A program made the position numbers and the translations under genes. Below, in pieces: positions 1 to 10,403 of a DNA stretch of 64,000 nt (the first letter of the stretch is position 1; each line of letters starts with the position of its first letter). Location of the stretch: positions 806,001 through 870,000 of the forward strand of contig NZ_CP074149.1 in the NCBI RefSeq assembly GCF_019968765.1. The letters are read 5' to 3'. Origin of the DNA: Enterobacter sp. JBIWA008. GTDB lineage: Bacteria > Pseudomonadota > Gammaproteobacteria > Enterobacterales > Enterobacteriaceae. The notes under the pieces were generated by a model. That model did not search any database. It was not told the origin of the DNA and saw nothing but the letters and a program-made list of their open reading frames with translations.

Positions 1-1
1 T

Positions 2-922
<921 letters not shown>

Positions 923-948
923 CGGTTCACGCCGTTTCGTAAAAAAAT

Positions 949-1000
949 CGACTGGTTAACCTGGTACTCTCTCCGACCAGGAAGACCAGTCGTTTTTATT
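949..1000 (+). terminator. Rho-independent-type hairpin after lpxC
   Basis: The outer arms CGACTGGT (949-956) and ACCAGTCG (985-992) enclose inner arms CCTGGT (960-965) and ACCAGG (976-981), followed directly by TTTTTATTTTT. This looks like a terminator or attenuator between lpxC and secM. In E. coli lpxC transcription partly continues into secM-secA, so read-through is likely. Confidence 0.7.
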
Positions 1001-1201
1001 TTTACCCTTCTTCGTTTGCCCCAGCGTTATCTCTCGTTTGTCTTACGCAGAAAATGTGTGCGTTAGCTGCATTCTTGACCGTTTTTCCCCGCGGCGGCAC
1101 CTCATTCCTGCTGATGTATATTGGCTTTAGTGGTACTATCTGGGCGCTAAAAAGAATAACTGAACTCAGCCTCTACAAGGCTGGCTTATTGGGTGGAGCA
1201 G

Positions 1202-1705
1202 GTGAGCGGAATACTGACGCGCTGGCGACAATTTGGCAGACGTTACTTCTGGCCGCATCTCTTATTAGGGATGGTCGCGGCGAGTTTCGGCTTGCCTGCG
1301 CTCAGCAACAGTGCCGAAGCGGCGACACCCGCGAAAACCTCCACTACCAAACACGATCTCAACTCGCGGGTTAATTTTACTAACCTTGCTTGGCTTGAAG
1401 CCAGTCGCCGCCCAAACTTCTCCGTCGATTACTGGCACCAGCACGCTATCCGCACGGTTATCCGCCATCTGTCCTTCGCGATGGCACCGCAGGCCATGCC
1501 TGTTGCGGAAGAGGCGTTGCCGGTGCAGGCTCAGCATCTTGCCCTGCTGGACACGCTCAACGCGCTGCTCACGCAGGATAGCCAGCCGCCGGTCATGGTT
1601 CGTCAGACAACGCAGCGTGCGTTTGTTTCACCGGCTTCATTCTCTGTTTCAACCTGGATTAGCCAGGCTCACGGCATTCGCGCCGGGCCGCAACGCCTCA
1701 GCTAA
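1202..1705 (+). CDS. secM: Secretion monitor SecM (secA translational regulator)
   Basis: SecM is a small exported regulator whose nascent chain stalls the ribosome when Sec export is slow, opening the secA ribosome-binding site. The product is 167 residues (170 in E. coli). The GTG at 1202 is chosen because it gives the family N-terminus [12 protein letters not shown] and has GGAG four bases upstream; an in-frame GTG at 1193 is less likely. Residues about 14-36 form the export signal. The arrest motif FxxxxWIxxxxGIRAGP is complete at 1640-1690. Within it the residue matching E. coli Gln160 is His, and Pro153/Val154 are Ser/Thr, while the key Phe, Trp, Ile, Arg, Gly and Pro are kept. The motif ends four residues before the stop, as in E. 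coli. Confidence 0.95.
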   Translation: MSGILTRWRQFGRRYFWPHLLLGMVAASFGLPALSNSAEAATPAKTSTTKHDLNSRVNFTNLAWLEASRRPNFSVDYWHQHAIRTVIRHLSFAMAPQAMPVAEEALPVQAQHLALLDTLNALLTQDSQPPVMVRQTTQRAFVSPASFSVSTWISQAHGIRAGPQRLS

Positions 1706-1734
1706 ATTAACTTTTTCAATACCTTAATTTATCT

Positions 1735-1763
1735 GCCCACGATGGGGCGTTTGAGAATTTATT
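1735..1763 (+). promoter_or_regulatory. secM-secA leader hairpin and secA ribosome-binding region
   Basis: A short stem GCCC (1735-1738)/GGGC (1745-1748) lies just before the secA start at 1764, in the 58-base secM-secA gap. In E. coli the secA Shine-Dalgarno is masked by secondary structure that the SecM-stalled ribosome disrupts. Only this local stem can be read by eye; the larger fold with upstream secM sequence needs an RNA folding calculation. Confidence 0.45.
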
Positions 1764-4469
1764 ATGCTAATCAAATTGTTAACTAAAGTTTTTGGTAGTC
1801 GTAACGATCGTACCCTGCGCCGTATGCGTAAAGCAGTTGCCGTCATCAACGGTATGGAACCCGCGATGGAGAAGCTCTCTGATGACGAGCTGAAAGCGAA
1901 AACGGCGGAATTCCGTGCGCGTCTGGAAAAAGGTGAAACCTTAGAAAGCCTGATCCCGGAAGCGTTCGCCGTGGTGCGCGAAGCGAGCAAACGCGTGTTC
2001 GGCATGCGTCACTTCGACGTTCAGCTGCTGGGTGGTATGGTGCTTAACGAGCGCTGCATCGCGGAAATGCGTACCGGTGAAGGTAAAACCCTGACCGCAA
2101 CGCTGCCGGCTTATCTGAACGCGCTGACCGGTAAAGGCGTTCACGTCGTTACCGTCAACGACTATCTGGCGCAGCGTGACGCCGAAAACAACCGTCCACT
2201 GTTCGAATTCCTCGGTATGATCGTCGGCATCAACATGTCCGGCCTGCCTGCGCCAGCCAAGCGCGAAGCGTACAATGCGGATATCACCTACGGTACCAAC
2301 AACGAATACGGCTTCGACTACCTGCGTGACAACATGGCGTTCAGCCCTGAAGAGCGCGTCCAGCGTAAGCTGCACTACGCGCTGGTGGATGAGGTGGACT
2401 CTATCCTGATCGATGAAGCGCGTACCCCTCTGATCATCTCCGGCCCGGCTGAAGACAGCTCCGAGATGTACCGTAAAGTCGACAAAATCATTCCACACCT
2501 GCTGCGCCAGGAGAAAGAGGACTCGGATACCTTCCAGGGTGAAGGCCACTTCTCCGTAGATGAAAAAGCGCGCCAGGTGAACCTGACCGAACGCGGTCTG
2601 GTAAAAATTGAAGAACTGCTGGTTGCTGAAGGCATTATGGAAGAGGGGGAGTCTCTGTATTCCCCGAGCAACATCATGCTGATGCACCATGTGACCGCTG
2701 CGCTGCGCGCTCATGCGCTGTTTACCCGCGATGTTGACTACATTGTGAAAGACGGCGAAGTGATTATCGTCGATGAACACACTGGCCGTACCATGCAGGG
2801 ACGTCGCTGGTCTGACGGTTTGCACCAGGCTGTGGAAGCCAAAGAAGGTGTGGATATTCAGAATGAAAACCAGACGCTGGCGTCTATCACCTTCCAGAAC
2901 TACTTCCGTCTGTACGAGAAGCTGGCGGGTATGACCGGTACTGCTGATACAGAAGCGTTTGAATTCAGCTCCATCTACAAGCTGGATACCGTGGTCGTTC
3001 CAACTAACCGTCCGATGATCCGTAAGGATATGCCGGACCTGGTGTACATGACCGAAGCGGAAAAAATTCAGGCGATCATCGAAGATATTCGCGACCGTAC
3101 TGCCAATGGCCAACCGGTTCTGGTGGGGACCATCTCCATCGAGAAATCCGAAGTGGTTTCTAACGAGCTGACGAAAGCGGGTATCAAACACAACGTTCTT
3201 AACGCAAAATTCCACGCCAAAGAAGCGGACATTGTTGCGCAGGCGGGTTATCCGGCTGCCGTGACCATCGCCACCAACATGGCGGGTCGTGGTACCGATA
3301 TTATGCTGGGTGGTAGCTGGCAGGCTGAAGTGGCGGAGCTGGAAAACCCAACGCCAGAACAGATTGCACAGATCAAAGCCGACTGGCAGGTGCGTCATGA
3401 TGCGGTTCTGGCTTCCGGCGGTCTGCACATCATCGGTACGGAGCGTCACGAATCGCGTCGTATTGATAACCAGCTGCGTGGTCGTGCGGGTCGTCAGGGG
3501 GATGCCGGTTCATCCCGCTTCTACCTGTCTATGGAAGATGCGCTGATGCGAATTTTCGCCTCCGACCGTGTATCCGGCATGATGCGTAAGCTGGGGATGA
3601 AACCTGGCGAAGCCATTGAGCACCCGTGGGTGACTAAAGCGATCGCTAACGCACAGCGTAAAGTGGAAAGCCGCAACTTTGATATTCGTAAGCAGCTGCT
3701 GGAATATGATGATGTGGCTAACGATCAGCGTCGTGCGATCTACACCCAGCGTAACGAACTGCTTGACGTGTCCGACGTAAGCGAAACCATCAACAGCATT
3801 CGTGAAGATGTGTTTAAAGCTACCATTGACGCGCATATTCCACCGCAGTCTCTGGAAGAGATGTGGGATATCGAAGGCCTGCAGGAACGTCTGAAAAACG
3901 ACTTTGATCTCGATCTGCCAATCAAAGAGTGGCTGGATAAAGAGCCTGAGCTACACGAAGAGACCCTGCGTGAACGTATCTTTGAAACCGCGCTGGACGT
4001 CTACAAGCGTAAGGAAGAGGTTGTTGGCGCTGAGATGATGCGTCACTTCGAAAAAGGCGTGATGCTGCAGACGCTGGACTCCCTGTGGAAAGAGCACCTG
4101 GCGGCGATGGACTACCTGCGTCAGGGTATCCACCTGCGTGGCTATGCGCAGAAAGATCCGAAGCAGGAATACAAGCGTGAATCCTTCTCCATGTTTGCGT
4201 CTATGCTGGAGTCACTGAAGTATGAAGTGATCAGCACCCTGAGCAAGGTTCAGGTGCGTATGCCGGAAGAAGTGGAAGCGATGGAGCAGCAGCGTCGTGA
4301 AGAAGCCGAGCGTCTGGCACAAATGCAACAGTTGAGTCATCAGACCGACGACAGCGAAGCCGCAGCGGCGATTGCCGCACAGACCGGCGATCGTAAAGTG
4401 GGTCGCAACGATCCGTGCCCGTGTGGTTCCGGTAAAAAGTACAAGGCGTGCCACGGCCGTCTGAGCTAA
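1764..4469 (+). CDS. secA: Preprotein translocase ATPase SecA
   Basis: SecA is the peripheral membrane ATPase that pushes preproteins through SecYEG. It is 901 residues, identical in length to E. coli SecA. NBD1 shows Walker A MRTGEGKT near residues 102-109 and Walker [13 protein letters not shown] near 206-217. NBD2 shows [10 protein letters not shown] and the [11 protein letters not shown] arginine-finger motif near 566-580. The helical scaffold and wing follow, then a flexible linker and the C-terminal zinc motif [14 protein letters not shown] that binds SecB and lipids. The gene follows secM and is expected to be translated under SecM control. A strong terminator follows, and mutT begins 57 bases after the stop. 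Confidence 0.99.
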   Translation: MLIKLLTKVFGSRNDRTLRRMRKAVAVINGMEPAMEKLSDDELKAKTAEFRARLEKGETLESLIPEAFAVVREASKRVFGMRHFDVQLLGGMVLNERCIAEMRTGEGKTLTATLPAYLNALTGKGVHVVTVNDYLAQRDAENNRPLFEFLGMIVGINMSGLPAPAKREAYNADITYGTNNEYGFDYLRDNMAFSPEERVQRKLHYALVDEVDSILIDEARTPLIISGPAEDSSEMYRKVDKIIPHLLRQEKEDSDTFQGEGHFSVDEKARQVNLTERGLVKIEELLVAEGIMEEGESLYSPSNIMLMHHVTAALRAHALFTRDVDYIVKDGEVIIVDEHTGRTMQGRRWSDGLHQAVEAKEGVDIQNENQTLASITFQNYFRLYEKLAGMTGTADTEAFEFSSIYKLDTVVVPTNRPMIRKDMPDLVYMTEAEKIQAIIEDIRDRTANGQPVLVGTISIEKSEVVSNELTKAGIKHNVLNAKFHAKEADIVAQAGYPAAVTIATNMAGRGTDIMLGGSWQAEVAELENPTPEQIAQIKADWQVRHDAVLASGGLHIIGTERHESRRIDNQLRGRAGRQGDAGSSRFYLSMEDALMRIFASDRVSGMMRKLGMKPGEAIEHPWVTKAIANAQRKVESRNFDIRKQLLEYDDVANDQRRAIYTQRNELLDVSDVSETINSIREDVFKATIDAHIPPQSLEEMWDIEGLQERLKNDFDLDLPIKEWLDKEPELHEETLRERIFETALDVYKRKEEVVGAEMMRHFEKGVMLQTLDSLWKEHLAAMDYLRQGIHLRGYAQKDPKQEYKRESFSMFASMLESLKYEVISTLSKVQVRMPEEVEAMEQQRREEAERLAQMQQLSHQTDDSEAAAAIAAQTGDRKVGRNDPCPCGSGKKYKACHGRLS

Positions 4470-4483
4470 GTTCATAAAAAAAC

Positions 4484-4512
4484 AAAAAGGCGCAGATTTC
4501 TGCGCCTTTTTT
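4484..4512 (+). terminator. Rho-independent terminator after secA
   Basis: The stem GGCGCAG (4489-4495)/CTGCGCC (4500-4506) has a four-base loop, is flanked by an A tract and ends in six Ts. It lies 20 bases after secA and 14 bases before mutT. mutT is probably read by leak-through or from a promoter not recognised here. Confidence 0.9.
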
Positions 4513-4526
4513 ATGGAAGTGACAAT

Positions 4527-4919
4527 ATGAAAATACTGCAAATTGCCGTCGGGATTATTCGCAACCCGCAAAACCAAATCTTCATCACCCAGCGCGCTGC
4601 CGACGCCCACATGGCGAACAAGTGGGAGTTTCCGGGCGGTAAAATCGAGTCAGGTGAAACGCCGGAAGAGGCGCTGATTCGGGAGCTTCAGGAAGAGGTG
4701 GGGATCACCCCGCTTGGCGCAACGCTGTTTGATAAGCTTGAATACCAGTTTCCGGACAGGCACATCACGCTGTGGTTCTGGCTGGTGGAAAACTGGGAAG
4801 GTGAACCCTGGGGAAAAGAGGGACAGCCGGGTAACTGGGTGGAACTTCAGGCAAGTGATGCCGAAAAATTCCCGCCAGCCAATGAGCCCGTGATCCTGCG
4901 GTTAGCCGAACAACCGTAG
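4527..4919 (+). CDS. mutT: 8-oxo-dGTP diphosphatase MutT
   Basis: MutT hydrolyses 8-oxo-dGTP and 8-oxo-GTP to the monophosphates, preventing A:T to C:G transversions. The protein has 130 residues (129 in E. coli). The Nudix box GX5EX7REUXEEXGU is complete at residues 38-60: Gly38, Glu44, Arg52, Glu53, Glu56, Glu57, Gly59. It ends against the convergent yacG, separated by a REP-like hairpin. It is the last plus-strand gene of the lpxC-secM-secA-mutT run. Confidence 0.98.
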   Translation: MKILQIAVGIIRNPQNQIFITQRAADAHMANKWEFPGGKIESGETPEEALIRELQEEVGITPLGATLFDKLEYQFPDRHITLWFWLVENWEGEPWGKEGQPGNWVELQASDAEKFPPANEPVILRLAEQP

Positions 4920-4948
4920 GCCTGCTAAGCGAAGCGCCAGCAGGCTTT
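4916..4948. repeat. REP-like palindrome between convergent mutT and yacG
   Basis: The stem GCCTGCT (4920-4926)/AGCAGGC (4939-4945) has the loop AAGCGAAGCGCC. On the minus strand the unit reads GCCTGCTGGCGCTTCGC then TTAGCAGGCCTAC, the arrangement of enterobacterial REP units ending in GGCCTAC. It probably serves as a bidirectional 3' end for mutT and yacG. The larger REP at 25.86 kb is a relative. Confidence 0.65.
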
Positions 4949-4953
4949 ACAGA

Positions 4954-5148
4954 TTACTGCTGGGTTTCACTCCAGTCATCGCTGTCCGAGAGATCGCCTT
5001 CGCTTGGAATGCGTTTCTCTTCCGCGGCCCATTCGCCCAGGTCAATGAGCTGACAGCGCTTGCAGCAGAATGGGCGGAACGGACTTACTTCGCCCCAGAC
5101 AACGGTTTTGCCACAGGTTGGGCAGCTTACGGTGGTGACATCAGACAT
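4954..5148 (-). CDS. yacG: DNA gyrase inhibitor YacG (zinc protein)
   Basis: YacG is a small zinc-binding protein that in E. coli binds GyrB and inhibits DNA gyrase. The chosen ATG at 5148 gives 64 residues beginning [16 protein letters not shown], matching the family (65 in E. coli). An in-frame GTG two codons upstream overlaps the Shine-Dalgarno AAGGAG, which is spaced correctly only for 5148. Four zinc cysteines form CPTC and CCKRC clusters; an extra adjacent Cys precedes the second pair where E. coli has Ser. The tail is acidic. It is the last gene of coaE-zapD-yacG, nine bases after zapD. Confidence 0.96.
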   Translation of the reverse strand: MSDVTTVSCPTCGKTVVWGEVSPFRPFCCKRCQLIDLGEWAAEEKRIPSEGDLSDSDDWSETQQ

Positions 5149-5157
5149 CGGCACTCC

Positions 5158-5901
5158 TTAACAACAGGCCAGTTCAAAATCGAGACGTTCCGGCACGGTG
5201 CCATTTTCACTGTCCAGCGGCATAAAGCGAATCGCAAAGCGGCTTTTATGCCCTGAAATCTGTGGGTAAAGCTGTTCACCGAGTGACAGATTGAGACGCA
5301 GAAGGTCGGCATCATCACCGTTATCCTGGAAGAAACCATTCAGGCTGGTTTGCTTGCGGAACGGCGCAGAGTTACGGATCAGATCGAGGATCAGCGATAG
5401 CGTCTGGTGCATTGGCTCCAGGCTTGCCAGCCAGCTGTTCACCTGTGCGTCACGCTGCGCCTGTGGCATATGTAGCCACATATGCAGCGTCGGCAGGTCG
5501 AAGCTGCAGCAGCCGCCAGGAATGCTAAGACGCTGGCGCACCAGGCCAATCAGGCGATCTTCACGCAAAAACTGCCCGACGCGCGGCGCCGCCATCAGGA
5601 CGGCGCTACTGCTTTTCAACTGCTGGCGGAGCGCGTCGATACGGCTCTGATCTACGCCGGGGACTTCTGTCCATGCCTGCAATTTACGCTGCTGGCGCTC
5701 CAGCTCTTTGAGTAATTCTGTGCGGACATCGCCGCGTTCAATCACATCCAGCAGATCGCCTACGTTGCGGAAGAAGTGCAAAGCCGTGGCATGATCGTTA
5801 ACAGGCAGGTGTTGTGAAAGTTGTTGAATAAGGAATTCGATGCGCAGCCAGGTGCGCATTTTTTCGTTGAGCGGATGCTCAAAAAGGATGTGTGTCGACA
5901 T
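5158..5901 (-). CDS. zapD: Cell division protein ZapD (FtsZ cross-linker)
   Basis: ZapD (formerly YacF) binds the C-terminal tail of FtsZ and bundles protofilaments at the division ring. The 247-residue length matches E. coli exactly, and the N-terminus [20 protein letters not shown] is the family signature. The N-terminal part is strongly helical and the C-terminal part is beta-rich. The start overlaps the coaE stop by one base (TAATG), so the two are probably translationally coupled. No membrane segment or signal peptide is seen. Confidence 0.97.
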   Translation of the reverse strand: MSTHILFEHPLNEKMRTWLRIEFLIQQLSQHLPVNDHATALHFFRNVGDLLDVIERGDVRTELLKELERQQRKLQAWTEVPGVDQSRIDALRQQLKSSSAVLMAAPRVGQFLREDRLIGLVRQRLSIPGGCCSFDLPTLHMWLHMPQAQRDAQVNSWLASLEPMHQTLSLILDLIRNSAPFRKQTSLNGFFQDNGDDADLLRLNLSLGEQLYPQISGHKSRFAIRFMPLDSENGTVPERLDFELACC

Positions 5902-6521
5902 TATGGTTTTTCCTGTGCAACGGCCTGCGCGGCGAACGTCAGATACTGCTCGTGCAGACGGGCAACATCCGATGCAATGGCATCTGGTGCGCCGTTATTA
6001 TCAATAACATCATCCGCCACGGCAAGGCGCTGAGCGCGCGTAGTCTGAGCGGCAAGAATTTTTTCAGCATGCTCCCGCGAGACGCGATCGCGCGCCATGG
6101 TTCTCTGGATTTGCGTTTCGGGTGCGACATCAATCACCAGCACCCGATCGGCTTTCTTCTGCAGCTTATTTTCAACCAGTAGCGGAACCACCCACAGGAC
6201 ATAGGGCGAGCGGGCTGCGGCTATCTGACGTTGAGTTTCCTGGTGGATGATGGGGTGGAGAAGGGCATTAAGCCAGGCTTTTTCCGCAGAATCAGAAAAA
6301 ATGCATTCGCGAAGCTGACGGCGATTCAGTGTGCCATCGGCACTGATGATTGCCTGACCAAAATGTTCTGCAATGGCCTTTAGCGCGGGTGTATTGGGCT
6401 CTACCACCTGGCGGGCAATGATATCGGCATCAATAATCGTGATACCCAAACGAGAGAACGCGTCCGCAACGGTACTTTTGCCACTACCGATGCCGCCGGT
6501 TAATGCGACGATATACCCCAT
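5901..6521 (-). CDS. coaE: Dephospho-CoA kinase CoaE
   Basis: CoaE phosphorylates the ribose 3'-OH of dephospho-CoA in the last step of CoA synthesis. It has 206 residues, the family length. The P-loop GGIGSGKST spans residues 9-17, with DADIIAR near 32-38 in the CoA domain and the lid near [10 protein letters not shown]. It is the first gene of coaE-zapD-yacG and is divergent from guaC across 228 bases. Other CoA-pathway genes (panB, panC, panD) lie elsewhere in this window. Confidence 0.98.
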   Translation of the reverse strand: MGYIVALTGGIGSGKSTVADAFSRLGITIIDADIIARQVVEPNTPALKAIAEHFGQAIISADGTLNRRQLRECIFSDSAEKAWLNALLHPIIHQETQRQIAAARSPYVLWVVPLLVENKLQKKADRVLVIDVAPETQIQRTMARDRVSREHAEKILAAQTTRAQRLAVADDVIDNNGAPDAIASDVARLHEQYLTFAAQAVAQEKP

Positions 6522-6601
6522 TAAATCAAATCCTGGGAATTATTCATTATAAAAATCAGTTGATTGAAACTCTTAGGTGCGCCGGCAACTGTTTGGCCCT
6601 G

Positions 6602-6625
6602 TTTACCTGCTTATTACCAGGTAAA
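6602..6625. promoter_or_regulatory. Inverted repeat in the coaE-guaC divergent gap
   Basis: TTTACCTG (6602-6609) and CAGGTAAA (6618-6625) are perfect inverted arms separated by eight bases. The site lies about 40 bases upstream of the predicted guaC -35 element and about 80 bases upstream of coaE. It may be an operator, but I cannot name a regulator. Confidence 0.4.
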
Positions 6626-6664
6626 TTTATAGGATTGTAGCGTAAAAAAAGAGAATTTCGCAGT

Positions 6665-6693
6665 CTTGCGGAGCAGGTATTAGTGCGTATGAT
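6665..6693 (+). promoter_or_regulatory. Predicted sigma-70 promoter of guaC
   Basis: TTGCGG (6665-6670) and TATGAT (6688-6693) are separated by exactly 17 bases, 56 bases before the guaC start. This fits a good sigma-70 promoter. guaC in E. coli is induced by guanine derivatives; no operator for that is identified here beyond the upstream inverted repeat. Confidence 0.6.
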
Positions 6694-6749
6694 AACGTCA
6701 CTGGAGTTGTGCTTTTAACATATTTGCCTCTAACCCCAGGAATCCGCAC

Positions 6750-7793
6750 ATGCGTATCGAAGAAGATCTGAAGTTAGGTTTCAAAGACGTTCTTATCCGC
6801 CCTAAACGCTCTACACTGAAAAGTCGCTCAGACGTTGAACTCGAACGTCAATTCACCTTTAAGCATTCCGGTCAGACCTGGTCTGGCGTGCCGATCATCG
6901 CTGCCAACATGGATACTGTGGGAACCTTTGAGATGGCAACCGCCCTGGCACAGTTCGACATTCTCACCGCAGTGCACAAACATTACAGCCCTGAAGAGTG
7001 GAATGCGTTTGTTGCGTCCGCGTCTGCTGACGTGGTGAAGCATGTGATGGTTTCTACCGGGACCTCCGATGCGGATTTCGAGAAGACCAAACAGATCCTG
7101 AACGCTAACCCGGCGCTCAATTTCGTTTGTATTGACGTGGCGAACGGTTACTCCGAGCACTTCGTGCAGTTCGTCAGCAAGGCGCGTGAAGCCTGGCCGA
7201 CGAAAACCATCATCGCGGGCAACGTGGTGACCGGTGAAATGTGTGAAGAGCTGATCCTTTCCGGTGCAGATATCGTGAAAGTGGGTATTGGTCCCGGCTC
7301 CGTGTGCACGACACGCGTCAAAACCGGCGTCGGTTATCCGCAGCTTTCCGCAGTCATTGAATGCGCCGATGCGGCGCACGGTCTGGGCGGTCAGATCATC
7401 AGCGACGGCGGTTGTACCATGCCGGGCGATGTTGCGAAAGCCTTCGGTGGTGGCGCGGACTTCGTAATGCTCGGCGGTATGCTGGCAGGCCACGAAGAGA
7501 GCGGTGGTACCGTTGTTGAAGAGAACGGCGAGAAATTTATGCTGTTCTACGGCATGAGTTCTGAATCCGCGATGACCCGTCACGTCGGTGGCGTGGCAAA
7601 ATACCGTGCGGCGGAAGGTAAAACCGTGAAGCTGCCTCTGCGCGGTCCGGTTGAATACACGGCGCGCGATATCCTCGGCGGCCTGCGCTCGGCCTGCACC
7701 TACGTTGGGGCATCCCGCCTGAAAGAGCTGACGAAACGTACGACGTTTATTCGCGTTCAGGAACAGGAAAACCGCGTATTCAATAGCCTGTAA
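6750..7793 (+). CDS. guaC: GMP reductase GuaC
   Basis: GuaC converts GMP to IMP with NADPH, releasing ammonia, as part of purine salvage. It has 347 residues as in E. coli. The IMPDH/GMPR barrel motif [17 protein letters not shown] places the catalytic Cys at residue 186. The phosphate-binding loop SDGGC follows near 217-221, and [10 protein letters not shown] near 242. It stands alone, divergent from coaE and convergent with hofC, with a bidirectional hairpin after the stop. hpt, another purine salvage gene, lies further on at 38.4 kb. Confidence 0.98.
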   Translation: MRIEEDLKLGFKDVLIRPKRSTLKSRSDVELERQFTFKHSGQTWSGVPIIAANMDTVGTFEMATALAQFDILTAVHKHYSPEEWNAFVASASADVVKHVMVSTGTSDADFEKTKQILNANPALNFVCIDVANGYSEHFVQFVSKAREAWPTKTIIAGNVVTGEMCEELILSGADIVKVGIGPGSVCTTRVKTGVGYPQLSAVIECADAAHGLGGQIISDGGCTMPGDVAKAFGGGADFVMLGGMLAGHEESGGTVVEENGEKFMLFYGMSSESAMTRHVGGVAKYRAAEGKTVKLPLRGPVEYTARDILGGLRSACTYVGASRLKELTKRTTFIRVQEQENRVFNSL

Positions 7794-7801
7794 TGGCTTC
7801 T

Positions 7802-7825
7802 GCTGGCGCATGCCCGTGCGCCAGC
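7802..7825. terminator. Bidirectional hairpin between guaC and hofC
   Basis: The nine-base perfect stem GCTGGCGCA (7802-7810)/TGCGCCAGC (7817-7825) has a six-base loop, in the 43-base gap between convergent guaC and hofC. There is no strong T tract on either side, so termination efficiency is uncertain. Confidence 0.6.
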
Positions 7826-7836
7826 ACTGTTCAACA

Positions 7837-9021
7837 CTAGCCCGCGCTCATCGCATCCCCCAGATGGAAAATCGGCAGGTACATTGCCACTACCAGCGTC
7901 CCGATGATGACCCCTGTCACAATCAAAAGCACTGGCTCCAGAAGTGCCGCCAGATTATCTGCCCGTTGAAAGGTCTGTTCCGTGTGATGCCGGGCGAGGT
8001 TTGCCAGCATGATGTCCAGCGCACCTGACATTTCGCCGGTTCGTAAAAGCTGAATACACAGCGGGGTAAAGATGGCCGCTTTCTGAAAGGATGACCAGAC
8101 GGGGAGACCTTTTTCAATATCCTCCCGAATGCTGCAGATTATTCCCCGCCAGTAACGACTTTCAACGGTCTCCTCTGCGCTCTCCATGCCCTGCAAAAAG
8201 GGGATACCCGCCTGCTGCGTGAGTGACAGCACGGTAAAGATGTGTCCAAGTTTTTGTCCCTTTGCCAGCGCGCCCATCACGGGCGTATGCATCAGCATGC
8301 GCTGCCAGCGAGGATTCTGCCGCAGAGCCCAGGCGGCGGCTAAGGGCGCTAATAACGCGACGAACAACGCGGGGGCATTGGACTGGATAAATGCGGCCAT
8401 CCCCATGACCATTTGTGTCAGCATCGGGAGTGGCGTGTTAAACGTTTTGTAGATCGCGGCAAACTCGGGCAAGACCAGAATGACCATCGCCAGTACAACG
8501 AGTACGGCCAGCATCAGGACGATCGCCGGATAGCGCAACGCCTTTTTCACCTTCTCTCTGAGCTGCTGCTGCGCTTTTTGCTGCTGGGCGAGCTGGCGGC
8601 AGCACTCCTCCAGTTTCCCTGTGAGTTCACCGGTTTTCACCATTGAGACATGCAGTGGGCCAAACACCGCTGGCCACTTTTTTAGCGACTCAGAAAAGGG
8701 GGAACCCTCACTGAGCTCATCGGCAATGCTTTGCAGCAGCGCCTGCCATGGCTTCAACGGATGTTGCTCTGCCAGCATCTGCAGGCTGTGGGACAATGTC
8801 AGCCCCGCCTGCAAAAGCGTTGCAAGCTGGCGAAACATCTCGTAGCAGTGCTGTGGGCGCCAGCGGTGTCGCTGAGCGCATCGGGTCAGCGACAGAGGAT
8901 GGAGATCGCTACGCATCAGCCTGGTGAAGGCGGCATCGCGGTCTGTGGCCCAGAGAGTCCCGCTTCGGGGTTCTCCTTCTTGGGTGAGCGCTCGCCAGCG
9001 CCAGAGCTGATTAGCAGCCAT
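7837..9021 (-). CDS. hofC: Type IV pilus platform protein HofC (PilC/GspF family)
   Basis: HofC is the inner-membrane platform protein of the type IV pilus/type II secretion family that would link the assembly ATPase to the pilin. It is 394 residues long (about 400 in E. coli). Two GspF domains are visible, at roughly residues 60-185 and 265-385, with hydrophobic membrane segments near 165-190, 210-235 and 365-390. The start overlaps the end of hofB by 11 bases, indicating coupling. The same order ppdD-hofB-hofC occurs in E. coli K-12, where the pilus is normally silent. No outer-membrane secretin or prepilin peptidase gene is in this window. Confidence 0.95.
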   Translation of the reverse strand: MAANQLWRWRALTQEGEPRSGTLWATDRDAAFTRLMRSDLHPLSLTRCAQRHRWRPQHCYEMFRQLATLLQAGLTLSHSLQMLAEQHPLKPWQALLQSIADELSEGSPFSESLKKWPAVFGPLHVSMVKTGELTGKLEECCRQLAQQQKAQQQLREKVKKALRYPAIVLMLAVLVVLAMVILVLPEFAAIYKTFNTPLPMLTQMVMGMAAFIQSNAPALFVALLAPLAAAWALRQNPRWQRMLMHTPVMGALAKGQKLGHIFTVLSLTQQAGIPFLQGMESAEETVESRYWRGIICSIREDIEKGLPVWSSFQKAAIFTPLCIQLLRTGEMSGALDIMLANLARHHTEQTFQRADNLAALLEPVLLIVTGVIIGTLVVAMYLPIFHLGDAMSAG

Positions 9022-10393
9022 CCGGCATTCCCAGCACGCGCACCAGCTCTTCGATCGTGGTCAGCCCTCGTTCGACGGCCATGCAGCCGTGCTCAAAAAG
9101 AGAAATCATCCCCGCCTGCCGGGCACTCGCCTCTATCACTTCGATTCCCGCCCCGCTGGCAATAGCCTGACGCAGGGCGTTGTCGATCGCCAGTACTTCA
9201 AAAATGGCCACGCGGCCATAAAAACCGTGATAACACCGCTCGCAGCCGCTGGGCTGCCAGCGTGGAAGCGGTCTGGACCACACGGCGCCTGGTAATTCAA
9301 CACGCTCGCTGGCTTCCCGGCGACAATGCGGGCACAAACGCCGGACCAGTCGCTGGGCAATCACCATCGACAGCGCGGAAGATATCATCCAGCGCGCGAC
9401 GCCCATCTGCTCAAGGCGAATCAGGGTTTCTGTCGTCGAGTTGGTGTGCAGCGTTGAAAGCACCAGATGACCGGTCTGGGCGGCATTAATGGCAATTTCT
9501 GCCGTTTCACCGTCACGTATTTCGCCGACCATAATGATGTCGGGATCCTGACGTAGCAGCGCCCTCAACACGCTCTGGAATGTTAAACCCGCCCGGGGAT
9601 TAATCTGCGTCTGGTTTAATCCCGCAAGGGGGATCTCTATGGGATCCTCCACGCTACAAATGTTGACGTCAGGGGTGTTACGCGCCTGCAGCGCGCTGTA
9701 TAGCGTCACGGTTTTGCCGCTGCCGGTAGGGCCGGTGACCAGAATCAGTCCCTGCGGATGGTGGAGTACCTCATTGAAACAGGCCAATTGTTCTGCACTC
9801 ATACCAAGCGCTTCCGGCTCAAGAGCCTGCTGCACCTGATGCAGCAGGCGCAGCACAATTTTCTCGCCACCGCTGCAGGGAAGCGTAGCGATCCGAAACG
9901 AGACCGGCTCGTTTGCCAGCTCAATCGTAAACTGACCGTCCTGAGGTAAACGACGTTCTGCAATATCCAGGTTACCCAGCACTTTTAAACGTGCGCTGAA
10001 CAGGCTTGCCAGCGAGGCGGAAAGCGGAGGCTGGGGGCAAAGAACCCCGTCGATGCGTAAACGGATCTGGCATGCGTGCTCCATCGGTTCGATATGAATG
10101 TCGGAGGCGCGTTGGTTAATTGCCTGCTGCAGCGTGTGGTTTAGGATATCCACCGTCGAGTGTGTTTGCGAAACAACGGGCAGATGCGATTGTGACGTAA
10201 GCTGCCGGTGTTTTTCCATACGCTCAGCGCTCCAGCACTCAATATCAATCCGTTTCTGGGTCGCGAAGCGCAGCGCTTCCATGAGTTCAGCCGCGGGGCT
10301 GCCCACGACGGCGATGCTGACCCTGTCACTGTCGCTGGTGAGCAGCAGAGCGTGATGGCGATGACAAAGCGCCACGAGTTGATCGGTATTCAT
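9011..10393 (-). CDS. hofB: Type IV pilus assembly ATPase HofB (PilB/GspE family)
   Basis: HofB is a hexameric secretion ATPase expected to power pilin extrusion. The 460 residues include Walker A GPTGSGKT at 221-228, an Asp box SVEDPIEIP near 247-255, Walker B DPDIIMVGEIRD near 283-294, and a His box LSTLHTN near 312-318. The zinc tetracysteine is complete at Cys354, Cys357, Cys384 and Cys387. The protein is about 100 residues shorter than PilB because the N-terminal domain is reduced, as in E. coli HofB. A Shine-Dalgarno GGAG precedes the ATG. It starts ten bases after the ppdD stop and overlaps hofC. Confidence 0.96.
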   Translation of the reverse strand: MNTDQLVALCHRHHALLLTSDSDRVSIAVVGSPAAELMEALRFATQKRIDIECWSAERMEKHRQLTSQSHLPVVSQTHSTVDILNHTLQQAINQRASDIHIEPMEHACQIRLRIDGVLCPQPPLSASLASLFSARLKVLGNLDIAERRLPQDGQFTIELANEPVSFRIATLPCSGGEKIVLRLLHQVQQALEPEALGMSAEQLACFNEVLHHPQGLILVTGPTGSGKTVTLYSALQARNTPDVNICSVEDPIEIPLAGLNQTQINPRAGLTFQSVLRALLRQDPDIIMVGEIRDGETAEIAINAAQTGHLVLSTLHTNSTTETLIRLEQMGVARWMISSALSMVIAQRLVRRLCPHCRREASERVELPGAVWSRPLPRWQPSGCERCYHGFYGRVAIFEVLAIDNALRQAIASGAGIEVIEASARQAGMISLFEHGCMAVERGLTTIEELVRVLGMPDGC

Positions 10394-10403
10394 TATCCGC
10401 TCC

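Noticed and set aside
1054..1374. 106-codon frame overlapping the secM 5' end
   Set aside because: Different frame from secM, no ribosome-binding signal, and SecM itself has clear family support.
1941..3449. 502-codon open frame antisense to secA
   Set aside because: Complement of a highly biased coding sequence; no recognisable motif.
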